Assembly (NCBI GenBank): GCA_049889355.1
Contig: JBMHDN010000009.1
Coordinates: 1-64,000 of the forward strand
Reading direction: 5' to 3'
Length of the DNA stretch: 64,000 bases
Source of the DNA: JBMHDN01 sp049889355
GTDB taxonomy: Bacteria; Pseudomonadota; Alphaproteobacteria; Puniceispirillales; Puniceispirillaceae
Positions 42,490 to 51,833 of the stretch are shown in pieces; the first letter of the stretch is position 1; each line of letters starts with the position of its first letter. Under the pieces are notes generated by a model. That model made no database searches, was not told where the DNA came from, and saw only the letters and a list, made by a program, of their open reading frames with translations. Made by a program: the position numbers and the translations under genes.

Positions 42490-43827
42490 TCAATCGGCAA
42501 TCAGCGCATAGGTTTCACGCCTGTCACTGCAATTTGAGCGGGCACAGACTGAACAATGAAAGCCAACTTCTATGGATGGGATCTGATGATGTTGTTCAGC
42601 TATTTTATCGTTTTTCTTTTCGCCGGACACCTCGTGGAACAGCATGAGAGAGCGGCTGAGCGGCGGTAATTGTGCCAGCTTGCGTTTACTGCTTTGGGCA
42701 AGAGCATAGCCGATCACCTGTTCGCCTGAGTTGAGTTGCATCTGCATGGTCACAGGCTGGTCTGGCAGGCTCAGCGCGCGATAGATAGGCCAGCGTGGGC
42801 AGGCTCCTGAGCGCGAGGGCAAGCGAAAATGACCGATCTCATATCGAAAGAGCACACCGGCGGCATTGTCAATTTCCAGCAAGCCAAACCGAGGCAGCCC
42901 GTCTGACCCGCCAAGTGCGGCAAGTCGGTAAAACACAGCGCGGGCCGGCAGTTGAGCCAAATCCATGATACGAAACGGGTTAAATTGGTGGCTGGCATAG
43001 GTGGCATGCAGCATCTGCATGGTGATCTCATCGCAGGCTTTTATAAAGGTTGGATCCTCTGCCAGGCTGGCTGGTACAGGAAAGTGGGCCAGCTGGGCAT
43101 GCGCTATATTGGGTGCCATGCCATCTGATATTTTGCTATTTGGTGCCTTACCATGTGATCTTTTGGCACCTGATTTGCTGGGCATCTCAACTGATCTGTC
43201 AAGGCGGCTCTCATCTGCTTGACTGGACAGGCTGACTTTGCTGTCAAAATGCATCAATAGCTTTTCTGCTGTATTTGAGAGCCGTTTGCTTTCTTGAAAG
43301 ATATTGCGTGTAAATTTGGTCCGCTGGTCATCAGCCATAGCCCCTTGCATGGTTAAGAGTTCAGCGGTTGAGCGAATCGCGGTGATATTTGAGAGCATAA
43401 TATGCAGGCTCTCAGCCAGAACCGGGTCATGGGCCATCCGGTCAGACAGCAGTTCATTGAGCTTTTCCAGCGATTCTAGATTTTTAATCTGTTGGTCCAG
43501 CATATGCGCCCAGCCTGGAAATAGCGTTGCAAAACGTTCAATTTGGGCCAATTCTGCGGGTTCGCTTGGGTTGATTTCAGCATGGCGCCTTGCTGTCTGT
43601 TGCAGGCGTTCAATCATCGCGGTCGTAACCCCGCGTGACAGCTGTTCTGGGCGTATACCCAATTCAGCGGCTATATCGCTAAGGAGCTTGCCCGCAACGC
43701 TGCGTTTATCATGCTCAATTAAGTTCAAATAGGCCGCTGAAATGCCGACCTTCTTCGCCAATGCAGCCTGAGACAGCTGTGACTGTTTACGATAGGTACG
43801 GATGCGTTCACCAAGCATTAAGCGCAT
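42490..43827 (-). CDS. XRE/DUF2083-type short-chain fatty-acyl regulator (ScfR/RamB-like)
   Basis: This is a 445-residue regulator. The start at 43827 is chosen for GAGGATT seven bases upstream; a longer reading adds a hydrophobic tail that looks spurious. The N-terminal XRE helix-turn-helix is LSQAALAKKVGISAAYLNLIEHDKR near residues 15-45. The middle and C-terminal parts match the IrrE-like/DUF2083 regulators that sense acyl-CoA, including FNPFRIMDLAQLPARAVFYRLAALGG. The end has a cysteine cluster, CSVCARSNCSDRR. Relatives control glyoxylate, acetate and propionate genes. A linker around residue 230 is poorly conserved and lysine/serine-rich. It is divergent from the HAAT importer. Confidence 0.85.
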   Translation of the reverse strand: MRLMLGERIRTYRKQSQLSQAALAKKVGISAAYLNLIEHDKRSVAGKLLSDIAAELGIRPEQLSRGVTTAMIERLQQTARRHAEINPSEPAELAQIERFATLFPGWAHMLDQQIKNLESLEKLNELLSDRMAHDPVLAESLHIMLSNITAIRSTAELLTMQGAMADDQRTKFTRNIFQESKRLSNTAEKLLMHFDSKVSLSSQADESRLDRSVEMPSKSGAKRSHGKAPNSKISDGMAPNIAHAQLAHFPVPASLAEDPTFIKACDEITMQMLHATYASHQFNPFRIMDLAQLPARAVFYRLAALGGSDGLPRFGLLEIDNAAGVLFRYEIGHFRLPSRSGACPRWPIYRALSLPDQPVTMQMQLNSGEQVIGYALAQSSKRKLAQLPPLSRSLMLFHEVSGEKKNDKIAEQHHQIPSIEVGFHCSVCARSNCSDRRETYALIAD

Positions 43828-43860
43828 TGCAATCCTCAAAAAATAAAGAAAAACAGGGCA

Positions 43861-43896
43861 GTAAATAAATAATGTAGTTTTATTTTGTAAATAAAT
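43861..43896. promoter_or_regulatory. Direct repeat upstream of the ScfR-like regulator
   Basis: GTAAATAAAT occurs at 43861-43870 and again at 43887-43896, 26 bp apart start to start, in an AT-rich stretch between the divergent regulator and the HAAT binding-protein gene. It could be a site for the regulator itself or simply part of an AT-rich promoter. Confidence 0.35.
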
Positions 43897-44096
43897 TAAC
43901 ACATAAAATAGGTGCTATCTAGGAAAAATTTACAAAATTATGTCTGGTTCGTGAATAGTGTATTGAACAATTGAGACGGATCAGTGTGAACTAGGCAGAC
44001 TATTCAGTTTTTTCTTTATTAGTAGATTCTGTTTAGTGGGGATGGCCGGCCAAAAATTTCTAACATGCGGTTGGCTATAATTCTAAGGGAGGATTT

Positions 44097-45440
44097 ATGT
44101 CCAAATTATATACAAGCCGTCGTGGCGTGCTTAAAGGTGGTGCCTATATGGGTGCTGGCCTTGCGATGCCAACGATTTTTTCAAGCCCAGCTGCGGCTTA
44201 CACAAACGAGCCAAAGGGTTCTACTGTAACTCTTGGTTTCAACGTGCCACAAACTGGCCCATATGCTGATGAAGGTGCGGACGAGCTGCGCGCTTACATG
44301 CTTGCTGTTGAGCACCTGAACGGTGAAGGCGATGGCGGCATGATGAACACCTTCTCATCAAAGGCGCTGAAGGGTAATGGTATCCTGGGCAAGAAAGTTA
44401 CTTATGTAACTGGTGACACCCAGACCAAGTCTGACGCTGCACGTGCTTCTGCAAAGTCTATGATCGAAAAAGATGGCGCTGTGATGATCACAGGTGGTTC
44501 TTCTTCTGGTGTGGCTGTTGCTGTGCAGGCTCTGTGTCAGGATGCTGGCGTTATCTTCATGGCTGGCCTGACTCACTCAAACGACACCACCGGTAAAGAC
44601 CGTAAGGCAAATGGCTTCCGCCACTTCTTTAACGGTTATATGTCTGGTGCGGCTTTGGCACCTGTGCTGGAAAAGATGTATGGCTCAGATCGCCGTGCAT
44701 ATCACCTGACAGCTGACTATAACTGGGGTTGGACTCAGCAGGAATCTATTGCTCAGGCAACAGAAGCCAAAGGTTGGGAAACTGTCAATAATGTGACAAC
44801 TCCATTGTCAACAACTGACTTCTCATCCTATGTCGCACCTGTACTGAACTCTGGTGCAGATGTTCTGGTTCTGAACCATTACGGCGGCAACATGATCAAC
44901 TCTCTGACCTCAGCTGTTCAGTTCGGTCTGCGTGACAAGGTTGTGAACGGTAAGAACTTCGAAATCGTTGTTCCACTATACTCACGTCTGATGGCACGTG
45001 GTGCGGGTGAAAACGTTAAGGGTATCTTTGGTTCAACCAACTGGCACTGGTCTCTGACCGACGCTGGCTCACGTGCATTCGTGAAGTCATTCGGTGAGAA
45101 GTATGGCTTCCCGCCATCTCAGGCTGCACATACTGTATATTGTCAGACTATGCTTTATGCAGATGCTTGTGAGCGTGCTGGCACCTTCAACCCATGTGGT
45201 GTTGTAGAAGCGCTGGAAGGCTTCAAGTTTGACGGTCTGGGTAACGGCCCAACAGAATATCGTGCTGAAGACCACCAGTGCTTCAAGGATGTTCTGGTTG
45301 TGAAGGGTAAGGAAAACCCAACTTCAGAATTCGACGTTCTGGAAGTTGTGGAAGTTACCCCACGTGCTCAGGTTGAGTATGCACCTGATCACCCAATGTT
45401 CTCAGGTGGTGCGCTGGGTAAGTGTAACCCAGGCGCTTAA
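44097..45440 (+). CDS. HAAT-type ABC transporter binding protein with Tat signal
   Basis: This 447-residue periplasmic binding protein is of the branched-chain amino acid/amide/urea group. The N-terminus has a twin-arginine motif, SRRGVLKGG, and a hydrophobic run ending PAAAY. The mature protein begins VTLGFNVPQTGPYADEGADELRAYMLAVEHLN, typical of the family, with ITGGSSSGVAVAVQALCQ later. GGGAGGATTT precedes the ATG. The ligand could be an amino acid, amide or short carboxylate; nothing in sequence decides. A stem-loop separates it from the permeases. Confidence 0.9.
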   Translation: MSKLYTSRRGVLKGGAYMGAGLAMPTIFSSPAAAYTNEPKGSTVTLGFNVPQTGPYADEGADELRAYMLAVEHLNGEGDGGMMNTFSSKALKGNGILGKKVTYVTGDTQTKSDAARASAKSMIEKDGAVMITGGSSSGVAVAVQALCQDAGVIFMAGLTHSNDTTGKDRKANGFRHFFNGYMSGAALAPVLEKMYGSDRRAYHLTADYNWGWTQQESIAQATEAKGWETVNNVTTPLSTTDFSSYVAPVLNSGADVLVLNHYGGNMINSLTSAVQFGLRDKVVNGKNFEIVVPLYSRLMARGAGENVKGIFGSTNWHWSLTDAGSRAFVKSFGEKYGFPPSQAAHTVYCQTMLYADACERAGTFNPCGVVEALEGFKFDGLGNGPTEYRAEDHQCFKDVLVVKGKENPTSEFDVLEVVEVTPRAQVEYAPDHPMFSGGALGKCNPGA

Positions 45441-45467
45441 AGCCAAGATTGAACATTTCAAATGAAA

Positions 45468-45496
45468 AGGTCACGTCAGCATCGCTGGCGTGACCT
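45468..45496 (+). terminator. Intercistronic stem-loop after the HAAT binding-protein gene
   Basis: AGGTCACGTCAGC (45468-45480) pairs with GCTGGCGTGACCT (45484-45496) with one G-T wobble and an ATC loop. A moderately T-rich tail follows. It probably raises the ratio of binding protein to permease. Confidence 0.8.
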
Positions 45497-45531
45497 CATT
45501 TTCAACAATTTGATAAAAGTAGGTTCAAAAA

Positions 45532-46563
45532 ATGGACGCAATACTGCTTCAAATTCTCAACGGGCTGGATAAAGGGTCTGCCTATGCGTTGATCGCATTG
45601 GGGCTGACACTGATTTTTGGTACGTTGGGCGTTGTGAACTTCGCGCATGGTGCGTTGTTTATGATCGGGGCATTCTGCGCGGTGACGCTGCAGAAGATTT
45701 TTAATCTCTATTCCATCACTATTGATCCGGAAAAGACAGATTTTCTAGGCAATCCGCTGAAGGTGAAAGTGCCTTATGTGGAGAGCTGGTTTGGCGAGGT
45801 TGCTGGTCAGGCTATTATTAACTGGTCTGTGCCCTTGGCGATTTTATTCGCGATTCCGGTGATGGTGGCTGTGGGCTATATCATGGAACGCGGCCTGATT
45901 AAGCATTTCTACAAGCGTCCACATGCTGACCAGATTCTGGTGACCTTTGGTCTGGCCATTGTGATGCAGGAAATCATTAAGGCCTTTTATGGTGCCAACC
46001 CAATTCCGACACCTGCCCCTGACCTATTCAAAGGGTCATTTGATTTCGGGGTGATGATCGGTTTTGCAGAAAACACCATTATCTATCCGTTCTGGCGTCT
46101 GATTTATTTTGTTTTCTCAGCGATTGTCATCGCGCTGGTCTTTGCCTTTTTGCAGTTCACCACATTCGGGATGGTGGTCCGTGCCGGCATGGCTGATCGC
46201 GAAACAGTGGGTGTGCTCGGTATCAATATCGACCGCCGTTTTACGCTGATGTTTGGTCTGGCTGCGGCGGTAGCTGGTCTTGCCGGTGTGATGTACACAC
46301 CGATTAATCCACCAAACTATCACATGGGCATGGACTTTTTGGTGCTCAGCTTTGTTGTTGTTGTGGTTGGCGGCATGGGCTCTTTGCCTGGTGCGGTGCT
46401 GGCTGGCTTCCTGCTGGGTATTTTGGAGAGTTTTGCTTCGATGAATGAAGTGAAATCCCTGTTGCCAGGGATTGACCAGATTATCATTTATCTGGTGGCG
46501 ATTGTGATTTTGTTGACTCGTCCGCGTGGTCTGATGGGCCGTCAAGGCGTGATGGAGGACTAA
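45532..46563 (+). CDS. livH: HAAT ABC transporter permease (LivH)
   Basis: This 343-residue permease has about eight helices. It begins LLQILNGLDKGSAYALIALGLTLIFGTLGVVNFAHGA, the LivH hallmark, and has GMVVRAGMADRETVGVLGINIDRRF at the ATPase-contact loop and GGMGSLPGAVLAGFLLGILES. It is about 50 residues longer than E. coli LivH because of an insertion after the second helix (ITIDPEKTDFLGNPLKVKV), which may be periplasmic. Confidence 0.93.
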   Translation: MDAILLQILNGLDKGSAYALIALGLTLIFGTLGVVNFAHGALFMIGAFCAVTLQKIFNLYSITIDPEKTDFLGNPLKVKVPYVESWFGEVAGQAIINWSVPLAILFAIPVMVAVGYIMERGLIKHFYKRPHADQILVTFGLAIVMQEIIKAFYGANPIPTPAPDLFKGSFDFGVMIGFAENTIIYPFWRLIYFVFSAIVIALVFAFLQFTTFGMVVRAGMADRETVGVLGINIDRRFTLMFGLAAAVAGLAGVMYTPINPPNYHMGMDFLVLSFVVVVVGGMGSLPGAVLAGFLLGILESFASMNEVKSLLPGIDQIIIYLVAIVILLTRPRGLMGRQGVMED

Positions 46564-46567
46564 GGTG

Positions 46568-47737
46568 ATGTTTGGTAAATTGAGCAATAATGATCGTCTG
46601 TTGATGATCTTCTTCACCGTGATGGTGCTGGCGGGTCCGATTATTCTGGCCCCGTTCGGGGCAGGCTATCCTGATCTGCTTCAGCGTTTTGCCATCTTTG
46701 GTATCTTTGCCATTGGCTTTAACATTCTGTTTGGCCTGACTGGCTATCTGTCCTTTGGTCATGCAGCCTTTTTAGGTGTGGGCTCTTATTCAGCGGTCTG
46801 GATGTTCAAGCTTTTGACTATGAATGTGCTGCCGGCCCTGTTCTTATCTGTGGCTGTGGCAGGTTTGTTTGCCCTCGGTATTGGGTATATCTCACTGCGT
46901 CGTTCAGGGATTTACTTCTCTATCCTGACACTGGCCTTTGCCCAGATGAGCTATAATCTCGCTTATTCAGTTTTGACCCCTATCACCAATGGTGAAACCG
47001 GTCTTCAGCTGTCTCTGTCAGACCCGCGTTATCTGGATGCAGCCAATGATACAGGCTCTATTCCGTTCACCAATCTGTTTGGTCTAACGATGAATGACAC
47101 AGCCAAATTTGAACTGCTTGGCCTGACCTTCCAGTTTAATGTCGGCTTTTATTTCTGTGCCATCATCCTGATTGGGGCTTTTTATCTGGCCTTGCGGATT
47201 TTCCGCTCACCTTTCGGTCTGATGCTGCGGGCGATTAAAACAAACCAAACGCGTCTGAATTATACAGGCCTGAACACACGTCCCTATACATTGGCTGCCT
47301 TTGTTATCTCTGGCATGTATGCGGGTCTGGCTGGTGGTCTGATGGCGATTACCGATCCGCTTGCTGGTGCTGAGCGCATGCAGTGGACAGCCTCTGGCGA
47401 GGTGGTGTTGATGACCATTTTGGGTGGTGCTGGTACGCTGATGGGTCCTGTGCTGGGTGCTGGTTTCATTAAGTATTTTGAGAATATCTTCTCAAAAATT
47501 AACGATAATGTGCTGCATGCCTGGTTCAGCATCCTGCCAGATGGTTTGGAAAATATACTGGTTGGTATCTTGCATTTCTTCGTCGGTAAAGGCTGGCACC
47601 TGACACTTGGTATTGTGTTTATGCTGGTTGTGATCTTCCTGCCTGGTGGCCTTGTTGAAGGGGGTAACCGGATTGTGAAGCGCTTTATGAACCGCAATGA
47701 AAAAGATGGCGATGCCGCCAAAGTGCCTGCGGAATAA
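46568..47737 (+). CDS. livM: HAAT ABC transporter permease (LivM)
   Basis: This 389-residue permease has GFNILFGLTGYLSFGHAAFLGVGSY near the N-terminus and GLMLRAIKTNQTRLNYTGLNTRPY at the ATPase-contact loop. The ATG at 46568 is preferred to the GTG just before it because GGAGG is spaced nine bases from it. An insertion of about 30 residues after the mid-protein helix matches the extra periplasmic loop seen in many HAAT systems. Confidence 0.93.
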   Translation: MFGKLSNNDRLLMIFFTVMVLAGPIILAPFGAGYPDLLQRFAIFGIFAIGFNILFGLTGYLSFGHAAFLGVGSYSAVWMFKLLTMNVLPALFLSVAVAGLFALGIGYISLRRSGIYFSILTLAFAQMSYNLAYSVLTPITNGETGLQLSLSDPRYLDAANDTGSIPFTNLFGLTMNDTAKFELLGLTFQFNVGFYFCAIILIGAFYLALRIFRSPFGLMLRAIKTNQTRLNYTGLNTRPYTLAAFVISGMYAGLAGGLMAITDPLAGAERMQWTASGEVVLMTILGGAGTLMGPVLGAGFIKYFENIFSKINDNVLHAWFSILPDGLENILVGILHFFVGKGWHLTLGIVFMLVVIFLPGGLVEGGNRIVKRFMNRNEKDGDAAKVPAE

Positions 47738-47749
47738 GGGGGGCAGGAG

Positions 47750-48505
47750 ATGAGCTATTTAGAAGTACGTGGTGTCAATAAGCGCTTTGGCGGTTTGCAG
47801 GCACTCGATGATGTGAATCTCTCTGTCGAAGCCGGCACGATTCACGCGATTATCGGCCCGAACGGGGCCGGTAAATCCACCTTGCTGAACTGTTTCGTGG
47901 GCAAGCTGATGCCAGATACAGGGACGGTGACCTTTGATGGTCAGTCTCTGCTGGGTCTCAAGCCGCATGAAATCAACCAGACAGGTGTATCACGCGTTTT
48001 CCAGACACCTGAGATTTTTGCTGATCTCTCAGTATTGGAAAATGTGATGATCCCATGTCTGGCCAAGCGAGACGGGGCGTTTAAGCTGAATGGTATTGCG
48101 CTGATGAGCCAGCAAAATGACATTCGCGAAAAGGCAGAACAGATGCTGCTCGATGTGTCGATGCAGGATAAATTGCACATGACCGCTTCATCTTTGTCAC
48201 GTGGTGATAAGCGGCGTCTGGAAATGGCGATGTGTCTGTCTCAGGATCCAAAATTGCTGCTCTTGGACGAGCCGACCGCAGGTATGGCGCGTGCAGATAC
48301 CAACAACACTATCGATCTTTTGATGGAAATTCAGGAAAAGCGCAAAATCACCAAGGTGGTGATCGAGCATGACATGCATGTGGTCTTCTCACTGGCACAG
48401 AAAATCTCAGTGCTGGCACAAGGCCATGTGATTGTTGAAGACAAGCCTGAAAATATCAAAGGCCATCCGAAGGTGAAAGAAGCCTATCTTGGGGGAGCAC
48501 ACTAA
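47750..48505 (+). CDS. livG: HAAT ABC transporter ATPase (LivG)
   Basis: This 251-residue ATPase has Walker A GPNGAGKST, the signature in LSRGDKRRLEMAM, Walker B LLLLDEPTAGM and a switch His in VIEHDMHVVFSLAQKI. The signature motif LSRGD replaces the usual LSYGE form, a common LivG variation. GGGGGGCAGGAG precedes the start. Its stop overlaps livF by one base. Confidence 0.94.
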   Translation: MSYLEVRGVNKRFGGLQALDDVNLSVEAGTIHAIIGPNGAGKSTLLNCFVGKLMPDTGTVTFDGQSLLGLKPHEINQTGVSRVFQTPEIFADLSVLENVMIPCLAKRDGAFKLNGIALMSQQNDIREKAEQMLLDVSMQDKLHMTASSLSRGDKRRLEMAMCLSQDPKLLLLDEPTAGMARADTNNTIDLLMEIQEKRKITKVVIEHDMHVVFSLAQKISVLAQGHVIVEDKPENIKGHPKVKEAYLGGAH

Positions 48506-49260
48506 TGTCTACACACTCAAATGCTGACATGAATAAAAACCATGCTTCTGCTGCACCGGCTTATTTCTCAGCCTATGATGTGCATGCCTATTATGGCGAA
48601 AGCTATATTGTCCAAGGCATCAATCTGACCATTCATGAAGGTGAGATTTTGGCTCTTTTGGGACGTAATGGTGCGGGCAAGACCTCAACATTGCGTGCCT
48701 TGGCCCGTCTGGATGACCCGATGGTCACACAAGGCGAAATCTGGCTTGACCACCAGCCTTTGCACAATATGAAGTCTTATCAAGCAGCCCAGTCAGGTAT
48801 CGGTCTGGTGCCTGAAGATCGGCGGATTATCCAAGGCCTCACAGTAGAAGAAAATATTCAGCTGGCACAGATTGAAAAGCCGATTGGCTGGTCTATCGAC
48901 CGGATTTATGATTTGTTCCCGCGTCTTGGCGAGCGTCGCAAACAGGAAGGCACTACGCTTTCTGGCGGCGAGCAGCAGATGCTGGCGATTGGCCGGGCAC
49001 TGGCACGTGATATTAAATTGCTGTTGCTGGACGAGCCTTATGAAGGGCTGGCACCGGTGATTGTGCAGGAAATCGAAAAGACCCTGCAGCATATCCGCGA
49101 GCAGGGGATCACCACGATTATCGTTGAACAGAACGCTGTGGCAGCGCTTAATCTGGCAGATCGTGCGGTTATTCTGGATACAGGTCAGGTTGTTTTTGAC
49201 GGCACAGCAAAAGAGGTGCTGGATAATGAAGAACTGCGCCAAGAATATTTGGCGATTTAA
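48505..49260 (+). CDS. livF: HAAT ABC transporter ATPase (LivF)
   Basis: This 251-residue ATPase has Walker A GRNGAGKTS, the signature LSGGEQQMLAIGRAL, Walker B LLLLDEPYEGLAP and the switch region IIVEQNAVAALNLADR. The last gives Gln rather than His, as in all LivF proteins. It carries an N-terminal extension of about 20 polar residues before the first strand. It completes the five-gene importer and is followed by a terminator. Confidence 0.94.
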   Translation: MSTHSNADMNKNHASAAPAYFSAYDVHAYYGESYIVQGINLTIHEGEILALLGRNGAGKTSTLRALARLDDPMVTQGEIWLDHQPLHNMKSYQAAQSGIGLVPEDRRIIQGLTVEENIQLAQIEKPIGWSIDRIYDLFPRLGERRKQEGTTLSGGEQQMLAIGRALARDIKLLLLDEPYEGLAPVIVQEIEKTLQHIREQGITTIIVEQNAVAALNLADRAVILDTGQVVFDGTAKEVLDNEELRQEYLAI

Positions 49261-49309
49261 GAACCGGCTATCTGATATTTCAATAATATCTCTATAAAAC
49301 GCAAAAAAG

Positions 49310-49336
49310 CCCCGTCACATCAGCGGCGGGGTTTTT
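49310..49336 (+). terminator. Rho-independent terminator after livF
   Basis: CCCCG (49310-49314) pairs with CGGGG (49327-49331), extended on the outside by AAG/TTT pairs, and is followed by TTTTT. It ends the importer operon. Confidence 0.85.
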
Positions 49337-49415
49337 ATCTGCTTGCTGGCAATTCTTACCCTTGGCATGATGAGGGTCAGCTCACCGCTTTGAAAGCCCG
49401 AAAGGAATGAAAAGC

Positions 49416-50666
49416 ATGCAGACACCCTATAATGCTTCCAAAGGCTCTCGTTTCGGCTGGGCTTTATATGACTGGGCCTCATCACCAGTGCCAACCTTGC
49501 ATGCCACCTTTGTGTTCGCTGTTTATTTCACCACCACAGTGATGCCAGAAGGCGGCTCGGTGGCCTGGGCCTGGATGACCGGGCTGACCGCGCTGGCTGT
49601 TGCGCTTTGTGCGCCTTTTTTGGGGCGCTATGCAGACAGCACAGGGCGGATTAAATCATTTCTCATCATCACGCTCATTATTGGGGCGAGCGCGGCGGCC
49701 TTGCTTTGGTTTGTTCAGCCTGACCCAACTTTTGCCATTTTTGCGCTGGCGATTTCGGCTTTATCCATCTTCTTCATGGAATCTAGCATTGTGTTTTATA
49801 ATGCGATGCTCGCCAAGATGACCAAGGCTGAAAATATGGGCAAGCTCTCTGGCTTTGCCTGGGGCGGCGGTTATGTCGGCGCGGTGGTGGCGCTCGCGCT
49901 CGTGCTGGCCATTTTTATCCTGCCTGAAACCCCGCCTTTCGGCTTGGATAAAGCAGCGGCAGAACATGTGCGCGCCACCATGATATTTGCCGCCATCTGG
50001 GCCATTATTTTCTCCATTCCGATCATGGCGTTCGTGCCCTCTATCCCCAAGACCCCGATGCAAGGCAGTTTTGCAAATCAAATGCGCCAGTCTGTGCGCG
50101 CCGCTATCCAGATACCTGATATGGTTCGGTTTTTAATCGCCCGCATGGCCTTTAATGACGGGCTGGTGACCCTATTTGCTTTTGGCGGGATTTATGCGGC
50201 CAAGGTCTTTGATTTTACCCAGCAGGAAATCCTGCTTTTTGCCATCGCGTTGAATGTCAGTGCTGGCATAGGTGCAATTTTAGGCGGATTTGCTGATGAC
50301 AGGCTGGGGTCTGTGCGCACCATGCGGCTGTCTCTTTACGGCTTGCTGATATTTGGTTCACTGGCGATTTTAGCCCCGTCCAAAATGCTGTTCTGGATCG
50401 CAGGTATTGCCCTTGGCCTGTTTGTCGGCCCGTCCCAGGCAGCGGCACGCACCTATGTGGCAAGACGCAGCCCTGAACATAGCAAAGCCAGTATTTTTGG
50501 TCTTTATATGGTGTCCGGCAAGCTCACCAGCTTTATCGGTCCGCTTTGTTATGGCTGGCTGGTGCTGGCAACAGGCACGGAGCGGGCAGGTATGGGTGTG
50601 GTGCTTGTTCTGATCTTCATTGGCCTTGTATTACTGCCAAAATCAGAAGGACCAAGCACCGCTTGA
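49416..50666 (+). CDS. MFS permease of the UMF1/BtlA-Atg22-like family
   Basis: This 416-residue membrane protein has about twelve helices. It begins RFGWALYDWASSPVPTLHATFVF, the tryptophan-aspartate-tryptophan N-terminus of the UMF1 group. The first-half loop APFLGRYADSTGRIK is an MFS motif A equivalent, repeated in the second half as GGFADDRLGSVR. The start at 49416 is chosen because AAAGGA is properly spaced from it, while an ATG at 49407 abuts that site. Substrates of bacterial UMF1 proteins are mostly unknown, though some are linked to amino-acid or lipid-like efflux. It stands alone between two import operons. Confidence 0.87.
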   Translation: MQTPYNASKGSRFGWALYDWASSPVPTLHATFVFAVYFTTTVMPEGGSVAWAWMTGLTALAVALCAPFLGRYADSTGRIKSFLIITLIIGASAAALLWFVQPDPTFAIFALAISALSIFFMESSIVFYNAMLAKMTKAENMGKLSGFAWGGGYVGAVVALALVLAIFILPETPPFGLDKAAAEHVRATMIFAAIWAIIFSIPIMAFVPSIPKTPMQGSFANQMRQSVRAAIQIPDMVRFLIARMAFNDGLVTLFAFGGIYAAKVFDFTQQEILLFAIALNVSAGIGAILGGFADDRLGSVRTMRLSLYGLLIFGSLAILAPSKMLFWIAGIALGLFVGPSQAAARTYVARRSPEHSKASIFGLYMVSGKLTSFIGPLCYGWLVLATGTERAGMGVVLVLIFIGLVLLPKSEGPSTA

Positions 50667-50808
50667 GAAAGGCGTGCATGCGCTGGGCCAAGGGTAAAAA
50701 ATATCGTAAAACAGATGATTATTTTAGTGGCTTTTGATTGACTTTTTCCCCTACTCCTCCAGTCTTTTTAAGAGATGCGGCTGGGAGAAAATTTCAGTGG
50801 AGGAAAAA

Positions 50809-51810
50809 TTGAAATCATTAAAAACAACATTTGTTGCAGCACTGTTGACAGGGGCGTTTGTGACGCCTGTGCTGGCTGAATCATGGGATGTGTCCTTATG
50901 GGGCAAGCGCCGCGCTTTTACTGAGCATGTTGAGCGTCTGGCAGAGCTGGTCTCAGAGAAAACCGACGGCGAGTTTACCTTAAATCTGTCTTATGGCGGT
51001 CTGTCCAAGAACCGTGAAAATCTGGATGGTATTTCTGCAGGCGCATTTGAGATGGCGCAATTCTGTGCCGGTTATCACCGAGATAAAAACCCGACCATCA
51101 CGGTCATGGAACTGCCCTTCCTCGGCGTATCTGATTTGCGCTCAGAAATTGCAGCCTCTATGGCGGTCTATGCACACCCCGCCACCCAAAAGGATTTGGG
51201 CCGTTGGAATGCGACCTTGCTGATGCCATCACCATTGCCGCAATATAATATTGCTGGCAAGGGCAGTGCACCGCAAGGGCTGGCTGATCTCCAAGGCATC
51301 AATATCCGGGCCACAGGCGGGATCGGTAAAGCGCTTGCCAAAGTCGGCGTTAACCCGGTCTCACTCGGGGCAGGCGAAGTTTATGGCGCGATGGAATCAG
51401 GTGCTATTCAGGGTGCTGCTTTTGCCCCGCATGCGCATCTGTCATTCAAAGTGGTGGATGAAGCAGAATGGTGGACATCAAACCTCAATCCAGGCTCAGT
51501 GAACTGTCCTGTTGTGGTGAATTCAGATGCGCTGGCTGACCTGTCAGATGCCCATCGCGACGCGCTTTTAGGCTCAGTAGATGAAGCCCTTGAGTGGTAT
51601 CTGGATAAATATCAGGTCTCTGTGGATAAGTTCAACGCAAAGGTCGCTGAAAATAACATTCAGGTGCTGACCTTCTCAGATGCGGATGTGGCCGCCTTGA
51701 AAGCTACTGCCCAGCCGGTTTTGGATGAATGGATGGCGGATATGAACAGCCGCGGCCTGCCAGGTCAGGAACTCTATGATCTGGTCCAGAGCACGCTGAG
51801 CGCGCGCTAA
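50809..51810 (+). CDS. dctP: TRAP transporter binding protein (second system)
   Basis: This is a DctP-family binding protein of 333 residues. The TTG start at 50809 is proposed: GTGGAGGA lies five bases upstream and the product then starts with a normal Sec signal (MKSLKTTFVAALLTGAF, cleaved near PVLA). A GTG at 50797 would give a slightly longer form, and an ATG further up adds a tail that is neither signal nor mature protein. The mature part has NIRATGGIGKALAKVGVNPVSLGAGEVYGAMESGAIQGA, the ligand-clamp region. The enolase-superfamily gene in the operon suggests a hydroxy acid or amino-acid betaine substrate. Confidence 0.87.
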   Translation: MKSLKTTFVAALLTGAFVTPVLAESWDVSLWGKRRAFTEHVERLAELVSEKTDGEFTLNLSYGGLSKNRENLDGISAGAFEMAQFCAGYHRDKNPTITVMELPFLGVSDLRSEIAASMAVYAHPATQKDLGRWNATLLMPSPLPQYNIAGKGSAPQGLADLQGINIRATGGIGKALAKVGVNPVSLGAGEVYGAMESGAIQGAAFAPHAHLSFKVVDEAEWWTSNLNPGSVNCPVVVNSDALADLSDAHRDALLGSVDEALEWYLDKYQVSVDKFNAKVAENNIQVLTFSDADVAALKATAQPVLDEWMADMNSRGLPGQELYDLVQSTLSAR

Positions 51811-51833
51811 CTTTTAAAGTTCAATATATTGCT

